From the NCBI GenBank assembly GCA_030247855.1, contig JAPDRN010000002.1, positions 682,001 to 746,000 of the forward strand: a DNA stretch of 64,000 bases. The letters run 5' to 3'. The notes under the pieces are model-generated. The model was given only the letters and a program-made list of their open reading frames with translations, did no database searches and was not told the origin of the DNA. This document shows, piece by piece, positions 52,702 to 63,989 of the stretch (position 1 is the first letter of the stretch; each line of letters opens with the position of its first letter). The stretch comes from Knufia peltigerae (taxonomy: Eukaryota > Ascomycota > Eurotiomycetes > Chaetothyriales > Trichomeriaceae). Made by a program: the position numbers and the translations under genes.

Positions 52702-55586
52702 GCCAGACGAGGCCACTCTGCATGATTTGTCTGAGTGCAGCGAGTGTATGCACAATCTGCGACTTGGGAACATGGATGGGCGTTTGAGGTGTGGAAATGA
52801 CAAAGTACGGTTGATATCAAGGATTTTCTCAATCGTTCTATGTCAAATAGGAAGCTTCATAGGGATGGGAAGGTCCTTACTCCACGCTGGAAATTATCAT
52901 TAATTCTACATTATACTGAACCTCCTACATCATTTCGAAACTGGTATTCAAGCATAATCCAAATATCAACAAGGCTCAAAAGAGCCGAATTTGTACTACC
53001 GAAAAGGCATGTTTTATTATACATAGACAAAAAGTTGTTTTTCATGCAGTTCTATGTGCACGGGCTCTACGAAGGCTAGCAGCTAGGAAGCTCAGTGAAG
53101 GTGAAGTCGGTGATACCGTATAGTATAGGGAGCGTCGCTTTGGGCTTTACTTGGTTCTTACAGTGGAGGTAGGTCGGCATTCCTGGTTCCTAAAAATAAG
53201 ACTGCATTCCAGTCTCGCAGAGAGACACAACGTCGACGACTCGGATGAGTCCCGCCTGCTACGAAGGTCCTCGAGATCGTCTTGACATTTCCGAAGCGTC
53301 CGGGGAATCACGGATGACCCGCCCAAGGCAGATTTGCGACCTGCGGTGCAGCACGAGGAAATGCCGCTCCACATCTGGTGGATATACCAGCACCTGAGAG
53401 CAAAAGAACTTTCTCAGAGCTCGTTGAACCAGACTGGCTGCCAGGAGGGCGTCAGTGCCCTGGCTGCCTAGCGGCCTGAAATGGTCTCTTGCAGAAAGCC
53501 CATCCCGAGAAGGTCATCCTGATAGCCTACGTGGCCCGGACTGCCAGTCCAAGCAGCTGCAAGGATGATCCAAGCTGATCATCTCTGGTTGGTACGAGGT
53601 AGAATACTATCGTTTCAGTGTCGCTGAGACGGATGCCTTGATTGAACCCTTGTGGTAACGAAGGGGATTAATAGTCCCGACGACTGCCATTGTTATTGGA
53701 TGAAGCCCAGTGAGCCCTGGTTAGCAGAAAGGACCCTGAGAGAACAGAGTCCCAAGCTAGCAGGGACCTTTTAAGCCACCAAGCTCATGCATCCTGAACA
53801 GCAATCTACAGAAGCATCCCACAACACTTGTGACGCATGGGACACACCAAATTCTGACGTTGGATGATTCTAAGTATTCCCAAGGATTTAGGACTGGTGG
53901 GTGTTCAGTTTCCCCAGGATAACTGCGACATTTTACTGTCTCACAATCGTCTGTAAGAATACGTGCCTCTACATATGAACGAATTTCTCTGTGAAGAGCA
54001 AACACCTGGACAATCTCACGGGATCATCAGCCCCTGTGGCAAGCAGCCTCTACCATGACCAGGATTTCAGCCTGCAAAGCGAGAAAGGAGCGTCGGCAGT
54101 AGGGATCTTACCTACACATTGAGGCTTTGTGTGACCCTCGTTTGATCAATTTGTGGAAACGAGATCTTGCAAAGGCTCTACAACGCTTGTACGAGTACAG
54201 AGGACTAGTACTCTGTACCTATCCTGTCCCCGTCGTATTGTGGAAATATTCTCCGGACGCCGTGGTTGCGACCGACGTGCGAGCTGAATACGAATATTCA
54301 ACACTCTTATTTCAGCTTTGGCGACTATAAAACATCTCAAACATGTGACACATGTACATTATTGAGCCCAATAAATGACATTTCGCAGCAGAAAGTGGCT
54401 CATGTGGCTTTTAATTGACAGCTAAGATAGATTAGAAGGACGCTCTCCAGGGCTGGCTCATCAGGCTTCCCTCCCACTTGGCACAAATGCCCCCAGTGCA
54501 ACAGTGGCGGCCACTATTGTTCCAAGCGACAGAATCCCTGCGAGGCACGTACAAGCCATTGGATGACGCCTGCATCGCGCCTGGAAAGTTGAGTCAAATC
54601 TGTACCAGGTTTATTCTTCTTGACACCGCGTCCACTCTAACGTGGCAGCTACTTGAATCATCCACATGCATCTACTCATGAAGGGATCCTCTTGATGCAC
54701 AGTCGAGTAGTGTTGCGTCCTCTGCCGACCATGCAGCCTTCAGGAGACGAGTCACGCCGCCCAACCTTGCAAGCGAAGCAGGGGTTGGGAATATCAAGCC
54801 GAAGCCTGCACCAGTAGCATTTTCATGTCCCCGACAGCTTTTGACAGCTTGATGATATCGCTTCGGCTTCTACGCAATAAGAGTGCTCCAAGCTGTGATA
54901 GCATGTCTGCAAGCGTCCAGACGCCCAAAGATGTTAGCTACTAGTCCTATCGCAACCATTTTGGACCACCCTTGGGAAGCTCACCGCATGGTTTGACGGA
55001 AGCGGAATGGCCCTACCGTCCCGTCACGCCACGATGCATTGTTCATACAGTAGGGGTGCATTCAGCAAGCAGATCCCAACAGCATCCACCTTGCTAGGTG
55101 CAATTCTCGACCCGTCCATTACCCCGGAATGGCGCAGAATCACAGATGAGAGACGCACCATGTACGGAACTATCCCAGATGGGCATGCACCGGAGCAAGG
55201 CCTACATAGACGCGCTTACAGGATATAAGACGCCTTTCCATTCCCGATCCAACAATCCAGGTGAAGGGTATTTGGTACCTGATGGACTTGGAGAATGCCA
55301 ACCCCGTCTATCTTGACATTCATCCGTTCCATGATAGATCATTCGACTCTTGAAATTAGGCCTGGTATGTCGAAGATATAGCAGATGAATGGCTGTTATA
55401 AGTACATCAAACGTGCCACGGAAGATCTTGGCCTAGAAGACCTGGAATACTCTTCAACGACGCAATATCGCTCAACCCGCCCCATTTGGGTTCCAATTCA
55501 GTCACTGCGGTACCAAATCCTGCTGGCGCTACGCCGTCGGTCAGGACGAGAAAGCGCTGGCGAACCACGAATGCTACAAGGACAGG
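52702..55586. other. About 2.9 kb of gene-free, degraded-looking DNA
   Basis: No open frame longer than about 90 codons and no recognisable domain on either strand up to the next gene. Several fragments look protein-like but are broken by stops and frameshifts, for example a minus-strand stretch reading LLLSGAGIST near 53375-53410 and a plus-strand cysteine-rich stretch (CPQC, HYC) near 54485-54540. This could be decayed genes or an old mobile element. A TATA-like GATATAAG lies near 55220 and may belong to the transcription factor downstream. Confidence 0.4.
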
Positions 55587-57143
55587 ATGAGGATACCGAG
55601 CATCGTCTCACCGACGTCGTTAGAGGAACGATCCCATCTACACAATCCCATCCGTGCTCCTCGAGAGCCTCAATGTGGAATCTATCACAAAGATCCTGCA
55701 ATGTCACAGCTCTCGTTACAGACCGACCCATACCAGACTTGCCCAGAAACGACCATGTCATATGCCGAGAAGTATTTCGCCCATGTTGATACCCCTGCAT
55801 TATCGGTGTTGCCGAAAGAGACTTTCCTCGAATGGATGACACTAGACCAGCTCAAGAGACCTCGAGATAACATGGTGCTGTATGCAATTCTCGCTGTGGG
55901 ATCAGTCTTCGCCACCGGTTCTGCGGCAGCTGCGGATCGGTCCGACTTCTCTAATGTCATTTCATCTGATACAGAAGCCCTCGACGGCTCTACGTTGCAC
56001 TTTATGCTGGTCAAACTGATTCTCGCCAGCCTTCAACATCTGCAAGGGGATTACGACGAAGCATCCGAACTATACATTTCCGTATACAAGATCGGTCAAA
56101 AGGAATTTTTGGGGGGATCCTCTGACCAATACCATGCCACACCTCCGTCAGCATTTGGACTCGACCGAGGGAGAATGATAGAGTGTGCAAAGCGGGCTAC
56201 ATGGCTCGCGGACATCATGTCATGCCTGAGCTCGTGTCGATCCCCATACGTCCAGAAGAGGTCAATGTGGGAATTCCAATACGCCCACCACTGGAACGTG
56301 CCTGTGACGTTGGACAGCAACACGATGTCGTGGCCGGATCTCAGTCGCATCGCCACGGCATTGAGAGAAGTAGCTGCCATGGCGGGCACTCCACTGGCCC
56401 TCAGACAACACCGCACCCAAGTCGACTTCGACGCCACCAAGGCCCGCCTCGATGCCTGTAGAGCCATCTTTCGAGGCGAGCGTGGAGACCAAGCCGCCGG
56501 ATACGAAATGCTCGCAGTCCAACAACTTGACATCCTGTACTTCTTTGCCATGGTTCTACTTTACCGACGAGCCTATCCTCCGGGGTCTGAGCCCGAAGCC
56601 CTGGCCCACTACGCCGGCCAAACATTCGTGTACGCTTGCAAGATACTCGACGTCGCCCAGCAATTGAGCAACTCCCAAAATGAAAACGCCCCGGAATTCA
56701 CCATGCTGAGTCCGTTCATAGGTCTCGCAATCTTCGAGGCCATCGACGTCGTCACCGCCAGGGGAACAATGTACGATTTGCAGAGGGAGGCGAGCCGCGT
56801 CATGTCCATCATGTCGACGGGCTTCGAAACCTTGGAGAAACTGTCCAGGTTTTCGCGCAGTGCCTGCGAGCAGCGTGACCTGGCTAAGCAGAGGATGGTG
56901 GCTCTCCTGCGCGTGACCATGATCAAGCAGGATGGGAACAATGGCGGCTTCTACTTTTCAAAGTCCATGCAGGTGTCCAGTAGCGAATGGGAGCAGGATG
57001 TCATGTACTGTTGTCCCCTGATGGAGTATTTCGAGGAGATGAACTGGAGTTCTCTGATCCAATTGGACGGCGACTTTTTCTGTCTCGACGCAGATGAGCA
57101 TGATGATCAGATGATGAATGTGTCGCCTGGTTGGAGAATGTGA
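55587..57143 (+). CDS. Fungal-specific transcription factor (Fungal_trans domain), 5' end uncertain
   Basis: The frame gives 518 residues from the ATG at 55587. The middle resembles the Fungal_trans regulatory domain of zinc-cluster and some C2H2 factors: a phenylalanine/tyrosine-rich entry (FAHVDTPALSVLPKETFLEWM), then DNMVLYAILAVGSVFATG near 100-117, long helices with YDEASELYISVYKIGQ, and a C-terminal acidic patch (DADEHDDQ). No Zn2Cys6 or C2H2 DNA-binding domain is visible in it. The frame is open upstream to a stop at 55434-55436, reading through AQPAPFGFQFSHCGTKSCWRYAV, so an upstream exon with a DNA-binding domain may exist and be spliced in, or the domain may be lost. The gene follows a long gene-free stretch. 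Its closest gene is the DHA1 transporter, which it might regulate (speculative). Confidence 0.72.
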   Translation: MRIPSIVSPTSLEERSHLHNPIRAPREPQCGIYHKDPAMSQLSLQTDPYQTCPETTMSYAEKYFAHVDTPALSVLPKETFLEWMTLDQLKRPRDNMVLYAILAVGSVFATGSAAAADRSDFSNVISSDTEALDGSTLHFMLVKLILASLQHLQGDYDEASELYISVYKIGQKEFLGGSSDQYHATPPSAFGLDRGRMIECAKRATWLADIMSCLSSCRSPYVQKRSMWEFQYAHHWNVPVTLDSNTMSWPDLSRIATALREVAAMAGTPLALRQHRTQVDFDATKARLDACRAIFRGERGDQAAGYEMLAVQQLDILYFFAMVLLYRRAYPPGSEPEALAHYAGQTFVYACKILDVAQQLSNSQNENAPEFTMLSPFIGLAIFEAIDVVTARGTMYDLQREASRVMSIMSTGFETLEKLSRFSRSACEQRDLAKQRMVALLRVTMIKQDGNNGGFYFSKSMQVSSSEWEQDVMYCCPLMEYFEEMNWSSLIQLDGDFFCLDADEHDDQMMNVSPGWRM

Positions 57144-57866
57144 AAAATGGTTCTGGAGAAAGAAGACATCAGGTATAATGAAAACGAGGCGTTGTCGTAG
57201 GCACTAAAAAGAATGGAGCGAAATGTCTGGCTTTTGGTTCAGGATTAATCACATATTGCACATTGAAAGTTTTGATAGTTGGTTCTTTTATAAACAACTA
57301 CACTTGGTTCTCTGAAGCCAGCTTTTCTTCTCTCTACAATCGGTCGTGATCGCAAGGGACATTTTCGGTCCCATGGAGGAGGCCTACTCTGTTGAGTCCC
57401 GGTATAGTCTTCTGTCATCTGAGCAGGACAGCCGTTGAACTCAGTCTGTCCCATGACTTGCAAGCAGGAGATTGTCCGGCTTGACAGATACTCCCTCAAC
57501 GTACCCACGCTGCAATGCTGTGCAATGGAGAAGTCCGTGCTTGAATACATCTCCTGGAAGACACATGGACCGTCGGTCAGGAGCATGTACACTGTGCGAT
57601 CATGGTTTGGCTTTTTCACTTTCCCAAGGTGTGAAGCTCCGAATCCAAGGAGAAGCCACAAGACCCAACATTCGTGCCGTTCAGACGCGGCAGGAGAGAC
57701 AAGGCAGAGACCGATTCTCCATGGAGCTTCGGCTGATGAGGAGGGATGCCGGTCAAGATATAGGTAAGTAGGCAGGAGTGGCACGGCTCAATTGCGAGAC
57801 GCGCCTTACTGTCGCCTTGCCCCGATGTTTTTCTTTCCCAGGAAGAAAGGTTGTTCAGCTTCTCGT
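57144..57866. other. Intergenic, convergent 3' ends
   Basis: This lies between the transcription factor (plus) and the small mitochondrial-type protein (minus). A 179-codon minus-strand open frame (57245-57784) has no domain features and is not supported. Confidence 0.4.
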
Positions 57867-58603
57867 TCACTTTTTATTCCTCTCTGCCGCCTCGTGGAGT
57901 TTTAGTCTTTGCACCAACCTCTCCCTCATAAAGTCGGACAGACCCAATATGCCGTCGTTGGTCACGACGCGGTACGTCCCGCTGGCCTCGTACCTGCCGT
58001 GGCCGTCGACGAATTCGCCGTTCCCGTCGACCTCGATACTGCCGAAGATGTCCTCGGGGTCCGGGATGCGGCCGAAATCGGGCACGCGTCGTTGGTCGTA
58101 GACGTGCACCCAACCGCCTCGACCGGCGCCGCCGTAGCCGCCTTGGTCGCTTGCGCCGAACGAGCCCGTCTGTTGCCTGCGCGAGGCCTGTAGGAAACTG
58201 GCACCGGACGACGAGATCATGACGGCGGCTTGGGATTGTACAAAGGGGTCTGCGTGCGCGTATTCGGCCATGACAGCTTGGAGGATGGGGAGGAATTTCG
58301 GGTTTTCTGTAAAGGACGCCGGAGTCGGTGGGAGTTTTGTTGTCGACCCGATGGCCAGAGACGGCGTGGGAGGTTCTGTCGGTAGGAAGGAAAGGATGTG
58401 TGAGGAAGATGGGTTCTGGGGGTCTTTGAATGCATACTGTTACCAAATCGTTAAGGTTGGAATCAGGCGCGATAGTATTTACTGTATTGTACACTTACAA
58501 TGTGACGATTGTTGGTCAGGGTAGAAGAAGCCCGCAGCTGAAGAACTGGACGTGCTGCTGTGGCATGTCGCAGCAGTGTTCTGATTGATTGTCCTGAATT
58601 CAT
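57867..58603 (-). CDS. Small conserved-looking protein with mitochondrial presequence
   Basis: Model: complement of 57867-58436 and 58499-58603, giving 224 residues, ATG at 58603. The first exon ends with a clean GTAAGT donor and the second begins after a CAG. The N-terminus (SIRTLLRHATAARPVLQLRASS, residues 5-26) is Arg-rich, amphipathic and without acidic residues, which strongly suggests import into mitochondria. The mature part contains SSGASFLQASRRQQ, a glycine-rich stretch, and a conserved-looking core with VYDQRRVPDFGRIPDPEDIF. It ends in a charged helix rich in Arg, Lys and Glu. I do not recognise a named family. The PDPEDIFGSIEV core looks like the functional part. It is divergent from MED1 over 445 bp. 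Confidence 0.78.
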
Positions 58604-59048
58604 GGCTGGTGGATGGTGTTTGGGAATGCACTATTTACATTGTGCAAAGGGGTCGTGTACTTCAACTGTTCACCTTTTTTACAACAAGCTCCGGTCCATG
58701 ACGTCTTTTGTTGACCTTCTACAGGAGAAAACAACTCTACAGAGTATTTGCACAAGGCTGAGTCCGGCAAGGCTGTCGGTTTCTCGCTTGACTTGCCTTT
58801 CTACCATGCGGCTCTATTTCAAAGACCCCAAAGACGAAACAACAACATACCGTTGGCTAGTGGAACTTGTCGCGAGACAGACTGGTGATGATGGGCAGCA
58901 TGAAGTGGTAGATCACTACTAGTCGTGACTGCACGGTGAAGCTTTCTCAGCATTGGCAGAACAAATCTTGGTGCGGGCTGTCGCGAGCCTACTCGAGAGA
59001 AATATGTGAACAAAACGCGCGAAGTTGGTAATTGAGAAGAGTGCCGAC
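58604..59048. promoter_or_regulatory. Divergent promoter region, mitochondrial-type protein / MED1
   Basis: 445 bp lie between the two start codons. No specific element was identified. Confidence 0.5.
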
Positions 59049-61163
59049 ATGGCTACGCCAACAAGAACACAAGCAGTCTCGACTCCCAAGTCACATCTTA
59101 CCCCGAACAAAGTAAACGCCTCTCCGCGACCCGGTACGTCGGGAAATAATGCGAGTCGAAATTTGGCCTACAAATCCCCGGCTGTCAAAACGCCAGCTTC
59201 ACTACAAGGCCACGGTCATCACCTCAGTGTGTCCTCCCAGCCATCCTCCACTCCTCTAGGCCCCAACACGATCCACGACGATCTGCTCGCAATGAATTCA
59301 CCTGCTGCGGCTCTCATCGCTTCCATGGGCTCAACGGGAATGACGCCACTGGCGAACGGCGCAGATGGCTTGGGCATAACCAGCAACGGGCAAGGGGCCA
59401 CACCAAGAGCGACCGCGGTTTCTGCCAATCCTGAAATAGAGCGCCTGCAGAGAATACAAATGGTGGCGAGTACGCTAAAAAGCCGAGTGGCAGGGCGCGG
59501 TTTGACACGAGAAGGAGTTGAGAGGATAGCACAAGTACATGGATTTTCCACATTGTTGGACGAAGGGAACCTCTCGATCGCTGGTAAGGCCACGGTCGAT
59601 CTTGAGGTAGTTTTCGATACAGTCGATCGAGACCTGATTCGAGAGGTCAACCTCAAACTCATCAAGAATGACGCGCCCGAGGCCCAATTTCAAGAGCAAG
59701 GCACGCAAGTTCTAAAGGACAACCTCCAGCCATTTACCATTGTCGATGGGATTGCCCAATGGACAGATCTACGCGACTACGAATCCAATCTGGACTACCT
59801 TCGCCAGCTGGATTGCATTCAAGGTGGCATTGACGCCGTCGACAGTCTCTATGATGCCTTCCAGAAGATTTGGAATGCTGAAAAGGATAGACTGAAACCC
59901 GTCAAAGTACGACAACGTCTCAGGCGCAGTGCCCTGGGCCGACCATACATGGACCGGACACCAAGATTGGGTCTGGCCATTGATTATTGGAACCGCAGAC
60001 CGGACTCACAACCGGCTTCGGAAGACGACAACGACGACCCTCTTCCCGATGATAGTATATACTCAGCGAACATATCATGTGAGCAAGGCAAGCCTTATAC
60101 GCTGCCACTGGACAACTGGGTATCCGAATCCGTTCTCACTCAAGCACCACAAAGCGAGAATCAACCGGAAGAGGAGGTGAAAGTGGAGCCAGACTGGCAG
60201 GCCTCTGCCGATGAAGCCGATTATCTGAACTTGGTCGAAAAAGCAGACGCTGTGGACCCGACTGGAGACCAAAAGACAGATGCTCCACCGAACATACTGA
60301 CAATGCACTTCATATCCAACTTGGTGCCAGAGGTATACCTACCCCTGAACGTGGCGGAAAGTATTGTGGAGCTCGGTATGTTTGAAATGAACCCGGAAAT
60401 GACGGTGACGTACCAGAAGGCCCTGCAGGACCACTTCAACACCACCAAAGCACGTGGTAGTCAAAGTACATCCGAGGAAAGATGGCCCAGATGTCTGCCA
60501 ATCACGTCCGGGGATGGACCCTCAAGGTATCGCCACCACTCATACGCGCTGCATTCAGTTCAGCCCGGAGCTGTACTCTGGTGCTATCCGGTTACCCGTC
60601 TGAAGTTCATTCATCCTAGACAACTGGCAGGAGCCATACCAATCCTGCGTCAATATGCTTTGGTCTGGAGTCTTTTACGAAGTCTCGTGGAATATGGAGA
60701 CGCCGAAACGAACACAGAGTCCACGGCTGCCGCCGATTATCCCACTCAGAAGAAGGGGATCGCGGCCAGACCCTCTCGAACTTCGAGAAGAAGTAATGCC
60801 AGAGCCGCCAAAAGCAGGCTTGATGACTTATTGGGAGCTGGTAGTTCATTAAAAGGACAAGACGACGTGATCCCTGTCGATGTCAGCCTTGATACCGTGT
60901 CAGACAGTCCCAAAGCCAAACTGGATATCTACGTCCCGCTACTTGGATCCCTCGCCGGCAAAAGACAGAGTCCTTTCATATTCATCTCTTTACATGTGTG
61001 TCCCAATGGGACAATTGAGGTCAAGGACTTGAACGGTTTGGAAGGTGGGGAGGACGTTGATGACTTGAAGTTTCGTAATATGGTTTCCCGTATCATTACA
61101 ATGACAGAGGATATCGGCTTGTTAGTCGAGTGGCTTCTAATGAAGGCTCGAAGATCAGGATGA
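59049..61163 (+). CDS. MED1: Mediator complex subunit 1
   Basis: Med1 belongs to the middle module of Mediator, which bridges gene-specific activators and RNA polymerase II. The single-exon protein has 704 residues from the ATG at 59049; the upstream in-frame codon is a TTG. The first 130 residues are disordered, rich in Ser, Thr, Pro and Asn. The Med1 domain starts near 130 with PEIERLQRIQMVASTLKSR. It continues through RGLTREGVERIAQVHGF, VDLEVVFDTVDRDLIREVNLKL and YESNLDYLRQLDCIQ. The C-terminal half ends with HVCPNGTIEVKDLNG and a final helix. The family is poorly conserved, but the block order and the position of the domain fit fungal Med1. No intron is visible. Confidence 0.88.
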   Translation: MATPTRTQAVSTPKSHLTPNKVNASPRPGTSGNNASRNLAYKSPAVKTPASLQGHGHHLSVSSQPSSTPLGPNTIHDDLLAMNSPAAALIASMGSTGMTPLANGADGLGITSNGQGATPRATAVSANPEIERLQRIQMVASTLKSRVAGRGLTREGVERIAQVHGFSTLLDEGNLSIAGKATVDLEVVFDTVDRDLIREVNLKLIKNDAPEAQFQEQGTQVLKDNLQPFTIVDGIAQWTDLRDYESNLDYLRQLDCIQGGIDAVDSLYDAFQKIWNAEKDRLKPVKVRQRLRRSALGRPYMDRTPRLGLAIDYWNRRPDSQPASEDDNDDPLPDDSIYSANISCEQGKPYTLPLDNWVSESVLTQAPQSENQPEEEVKVEPDWQASADEADYLNLVEKADAVDPTGDQKTDAPPNILTMHFISNLVPEVYLPLNVAESIVELGMFEMNPEMTVTYQKALQDHFNTTKARGSQSTSEERWPRCLPITSGDGPSRYRHHSYALHSVQPGAVLWCYPVTRLKFIHPRQLAGAIPILRQYALVWSLLRSLVEYGDAETNTESTAAADYPTQKKGIAARPSRTSRRSNARAAKSRLDDLLGAGSSLKGQDDVIPVDVSLDTVSDSPKAKLDIYVPLLGSLAGKRQSPFIFISLHVCPNGTIEVKDLNGLEGGEDVDDLKFRNMVSRIITMTEDIGLLVEWLLMKARRSG

Positions 61164-63989
61164 CGGTTGGAAGTAGCAATAGAAGCAAAGAGGAAAGCTT
61201 CTCTGTGTATTGGTACTACGATGAAGACTCCTTTCTAAACACTGTCTGTGAGACGTTGGTATTCGTATAAGGGAGTGCCTCATCATCAACTAAATCGATG
61301 TGATGATTCGGACAAAAGGATGCCATCACCATTTGATAAAAAGAGGTTTCTCATACTGAGCTACTATTATTTCAAAGATACCTAACTAAGGTACACTTCA
61401 CATTACGGCCATAAGCCTTTTTGCCCAGTACTTTGATTCTTTCTCGTGCTGCATTCTGCATTCGATTGCGAGCTTTGAGACCGTGGCGGGATTGGTTGAC
61501 ATGGAAGTCGGTCTATGAGGATGCCCACCGAATATGGTGTTGCTGTTCACGGTCTTCCCGAAGACAGTCCCATCGCCCAAAAATTGGTCGAAGCTGGGGG
61601 TTGAAAGGACGATAAGTGCTTTTCTTGATCGAGGCGAAGATCTTTACTTCTACGCGTAGCCATGATTCCATCCACGTCGACGACGAACCTTTGAGTTGGG
61701 CTTCCATTTGACAAATTCACTCACATGGTACCCCCGTACTCCACAATCCAATATTGTAGATGTATCCGAGATGATAATATTACTGATAACATTACCTAGG
61801 TAACCACCTCTATTGTTGACCTGTTCTCGCAAAAGAGAAAGGAAGTTTCGGGTGCAGTTTGTCCTCTACGATTGTCCTTCAAGATAGAATCTGTATGCCT
61901 CCTTTGTACCGCTCGAGGCTCTCAGGGTATCATCGTCAAATGTTGAATACAGCCACACAGTGACACTTGGTCGGATTGATAGGAGCAGCGTTTTTTGCCG
62001 ACCCTGTTCGAATGTCATGAGATAGGAGAGGTGGGATATACCCTGAAAAGTCGCCCATAGTATTTATATCTATGTAGTGTGGCTAGGAGTGTTCTCCCAC
62101 GATGGGGGGCGGAGCGTAAAATGCCATTCTGGCCAGCGTGCGTCTTGACATCCGGCCCTGCCCTCAACGTGAAGGATAAATCTTGAGTATCTCCTCCATA
62201 CATTCCACAAACCCTCCAAAGGCAGGAAATAAGGTCGTGATCACAGCTGGCTATGATTAACCTTGTTGCCATTCCAAAGAAACATTGCTCGTTGAGAATC
62301 ATTCCGACATACTTACTCCTCTCGGTTGGCAAAGCAGCAATGACATGAAACAGTTGGACCGAGAAACCCATGGCACGGCGTATTGTCCGATTTCATTTCC
62401 TCTGGTACTAGGTATCATCTCGAGACTTTGAAAAAGCAAGCTTTTTGCAATCTTCGTTAGTATTGTAGGAGAAGACGACGATTCTTCTGAGACAAAGGCG
62501 ATCTCCAAATCGCTCTCTTTTTTCTTGATCGATCGTGTTCTCGATTGCATAACAGTGGAGCGTGATGCATCGGCGTTGATTCTTTCTTGTCTAATACTCT
62601 GATCAACCAAAAGTATCACCTCGATTTCTTTGCTTTGCCATATGCAATTAACGCACCCGAAAATGATGGTTACGAAGAGTCCCAAACGATTCGACATCAT
62701 ACAGCCTCTCTTTGGCCTCATCAACAGACCTACAGAGAGAGAATATACCCCTTCCCGATCTGCATTTCGAGCAAATTACAACGGTTGGTTACGCAGAAGA
62801 CAACAGGAAAATACTCACGAGTTGGATTGTCATCACACTTCAACAGCACAAGACTGCTTCGTCTTTTCGAAGCTCGAGCTTCCACAATTAGTCGGGTTCC
62901 GAAAGTTCACGAAATTTAACAACCACGCACTGCCTTCTCATACTCTGCTCGTCCATCATCCTTGCGCTATCCGAGGTAGCGTGTTGGCTGGGCATTCCCT
63001 CGTAACCGTTAGGAGCCGCCTGCACAGACGACAAGGCCAAGAGACTTACTTTGAGTAAAAGACAGGGCCCGGATGACATTGATGCGTGGTCACCCTCTCT
63101 AGGCATGGTTACGACACTTTCCAAATGCAACATGATAGTGCGCAAATCCTGGTACGCGAGATAAGAGCATTCTGAACCTTAGAGCATTAACCGACTCGGG
63201 TTGTCTCGGCTGTTTCACCTCCGGAATCTCGAATCCGCCCCCACTGTGATTGGAGCGGTGCGAAGAGTATTGAAGTTGACTAAATATAATTGAAAAAGGG
63301 ACTGGCCACTATATATACGTAAAAGTACGTATGCTGTTGTAGCAGTCGGAAACATGAGTATACTGTACCTCCCCCTTTATGCTAGAATCACATCTCTTCC
63401 ATTCCACGAAATCTCACGCCGCTGGGCCAGCTCACTTTACTAACCAGACCAAGTTACGGACCCAAAGGGACCTTTATGAATAAATTGAGAACCTCTCTCT
63501 TCAACCCTCCGCTAAGTCGCCGAGAAGGAGCGTTAAGAACCAAAGCGCTAAATGGCGTTAGGCTCATCATCGGGAAGCTATTGGTGAATAAAGAGTTAAA
63601 GAACTACCACAAATTTGACCGGCGAGTCCATACCACTCAAAATGAGGCCGATGGTCAAGGAGCTCGGTGGTTCCTGAACATGACCACCTGGCCCGAACTC
63701 TACTGCTCACTGTCTATCTCAAAGTCTAGAAGGGCTCTTCCTGTTGCTCCAAATCCCCAACTTGATAATCAAGCTTTAGTACCCCAAGCAATCTTCTGTT
63801 GCAGGTTGAGCGATGAACCGACAGAGGATATGGCTCTGCTGGCCGCGCTTCTGGCAAAACTTCTCAATTTGGAACTGGACCCCACTTAAAGCAGATCCAC
63901 TGCGCCTTGACTTTTAATACTTGTGGTACGGAGTATCTACTGCGAATTCAGACCACGACCACAGAGACTCACCACCGCAGTCTCCCGCA
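61164..63989. other. About 2.8 kb without a supportable gene
   Basis: No recognisable domain was found on either strand. A palindrome TACCTAGGTA occurs at 61793-61802 and a TACGGAGTA copy at 63927-63935. A basic helix-like translation (RMQNAARERIKVLGKKAYG) near 61400-61460 on the minus strand is broken by a stop upstream and could be a remnant exon. One orphan frame at 63476-63889 is listed separately. Confidence 0.4.
63476..63889 (+). CDS. Orphan open frame, doubtful
   Basis: A 137-codon frame from an ATG at 63476. No known domain. The last 27 residues (DEPTEDMALLAALLAKLLNL) would form a leucine-rich amphipathic helix. A good acceptor (TGTTGCAG) sits just before this part at 63797-63804, so it may be the last exon of a spliced gene. 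Equally it may be chance. Confidence 0.25.
   Translation: MNKLRTSLFNPPLSRREGALRTKALNGVRLIIGKLLVNKELKNYHKFDRRVHTTQNEADGQGARWFLNMTTWPELYCSLSISKSRRALPVAPNPQLDNQALVPQAIFCCRLSDEPTEDMALLAALLAKLLNLELDPT

Noticed and set aside
53371..53410. Sirtuin-like GAGIST motif on the minus strand
   Set aside because: No sirtuin sequence surrounds it and the frame is broken within a few dozen codons; kept only as a sign of possible decayed genes.
54485..54550. Zn2Cys6-like cysteine spacing (CPQC x6 C) upstream of the transcription factor
   Set aside because: It lacks the basic residues and the last cysteines of a zinc cluster, is closed by a stop, and cannot be linked by a convincing splice to the factor.
57245..57784. 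Minus-strand open frame of 179 codons
   Set aside because: No domain features and it lies between convergent 3' ends; probably chance.
61400..61690. Basic helix-like translations on the minus strand that might be an exon
   Set aside because: They are split over frames with stops and no splice model joins them; a remnant exon cannot be shown.
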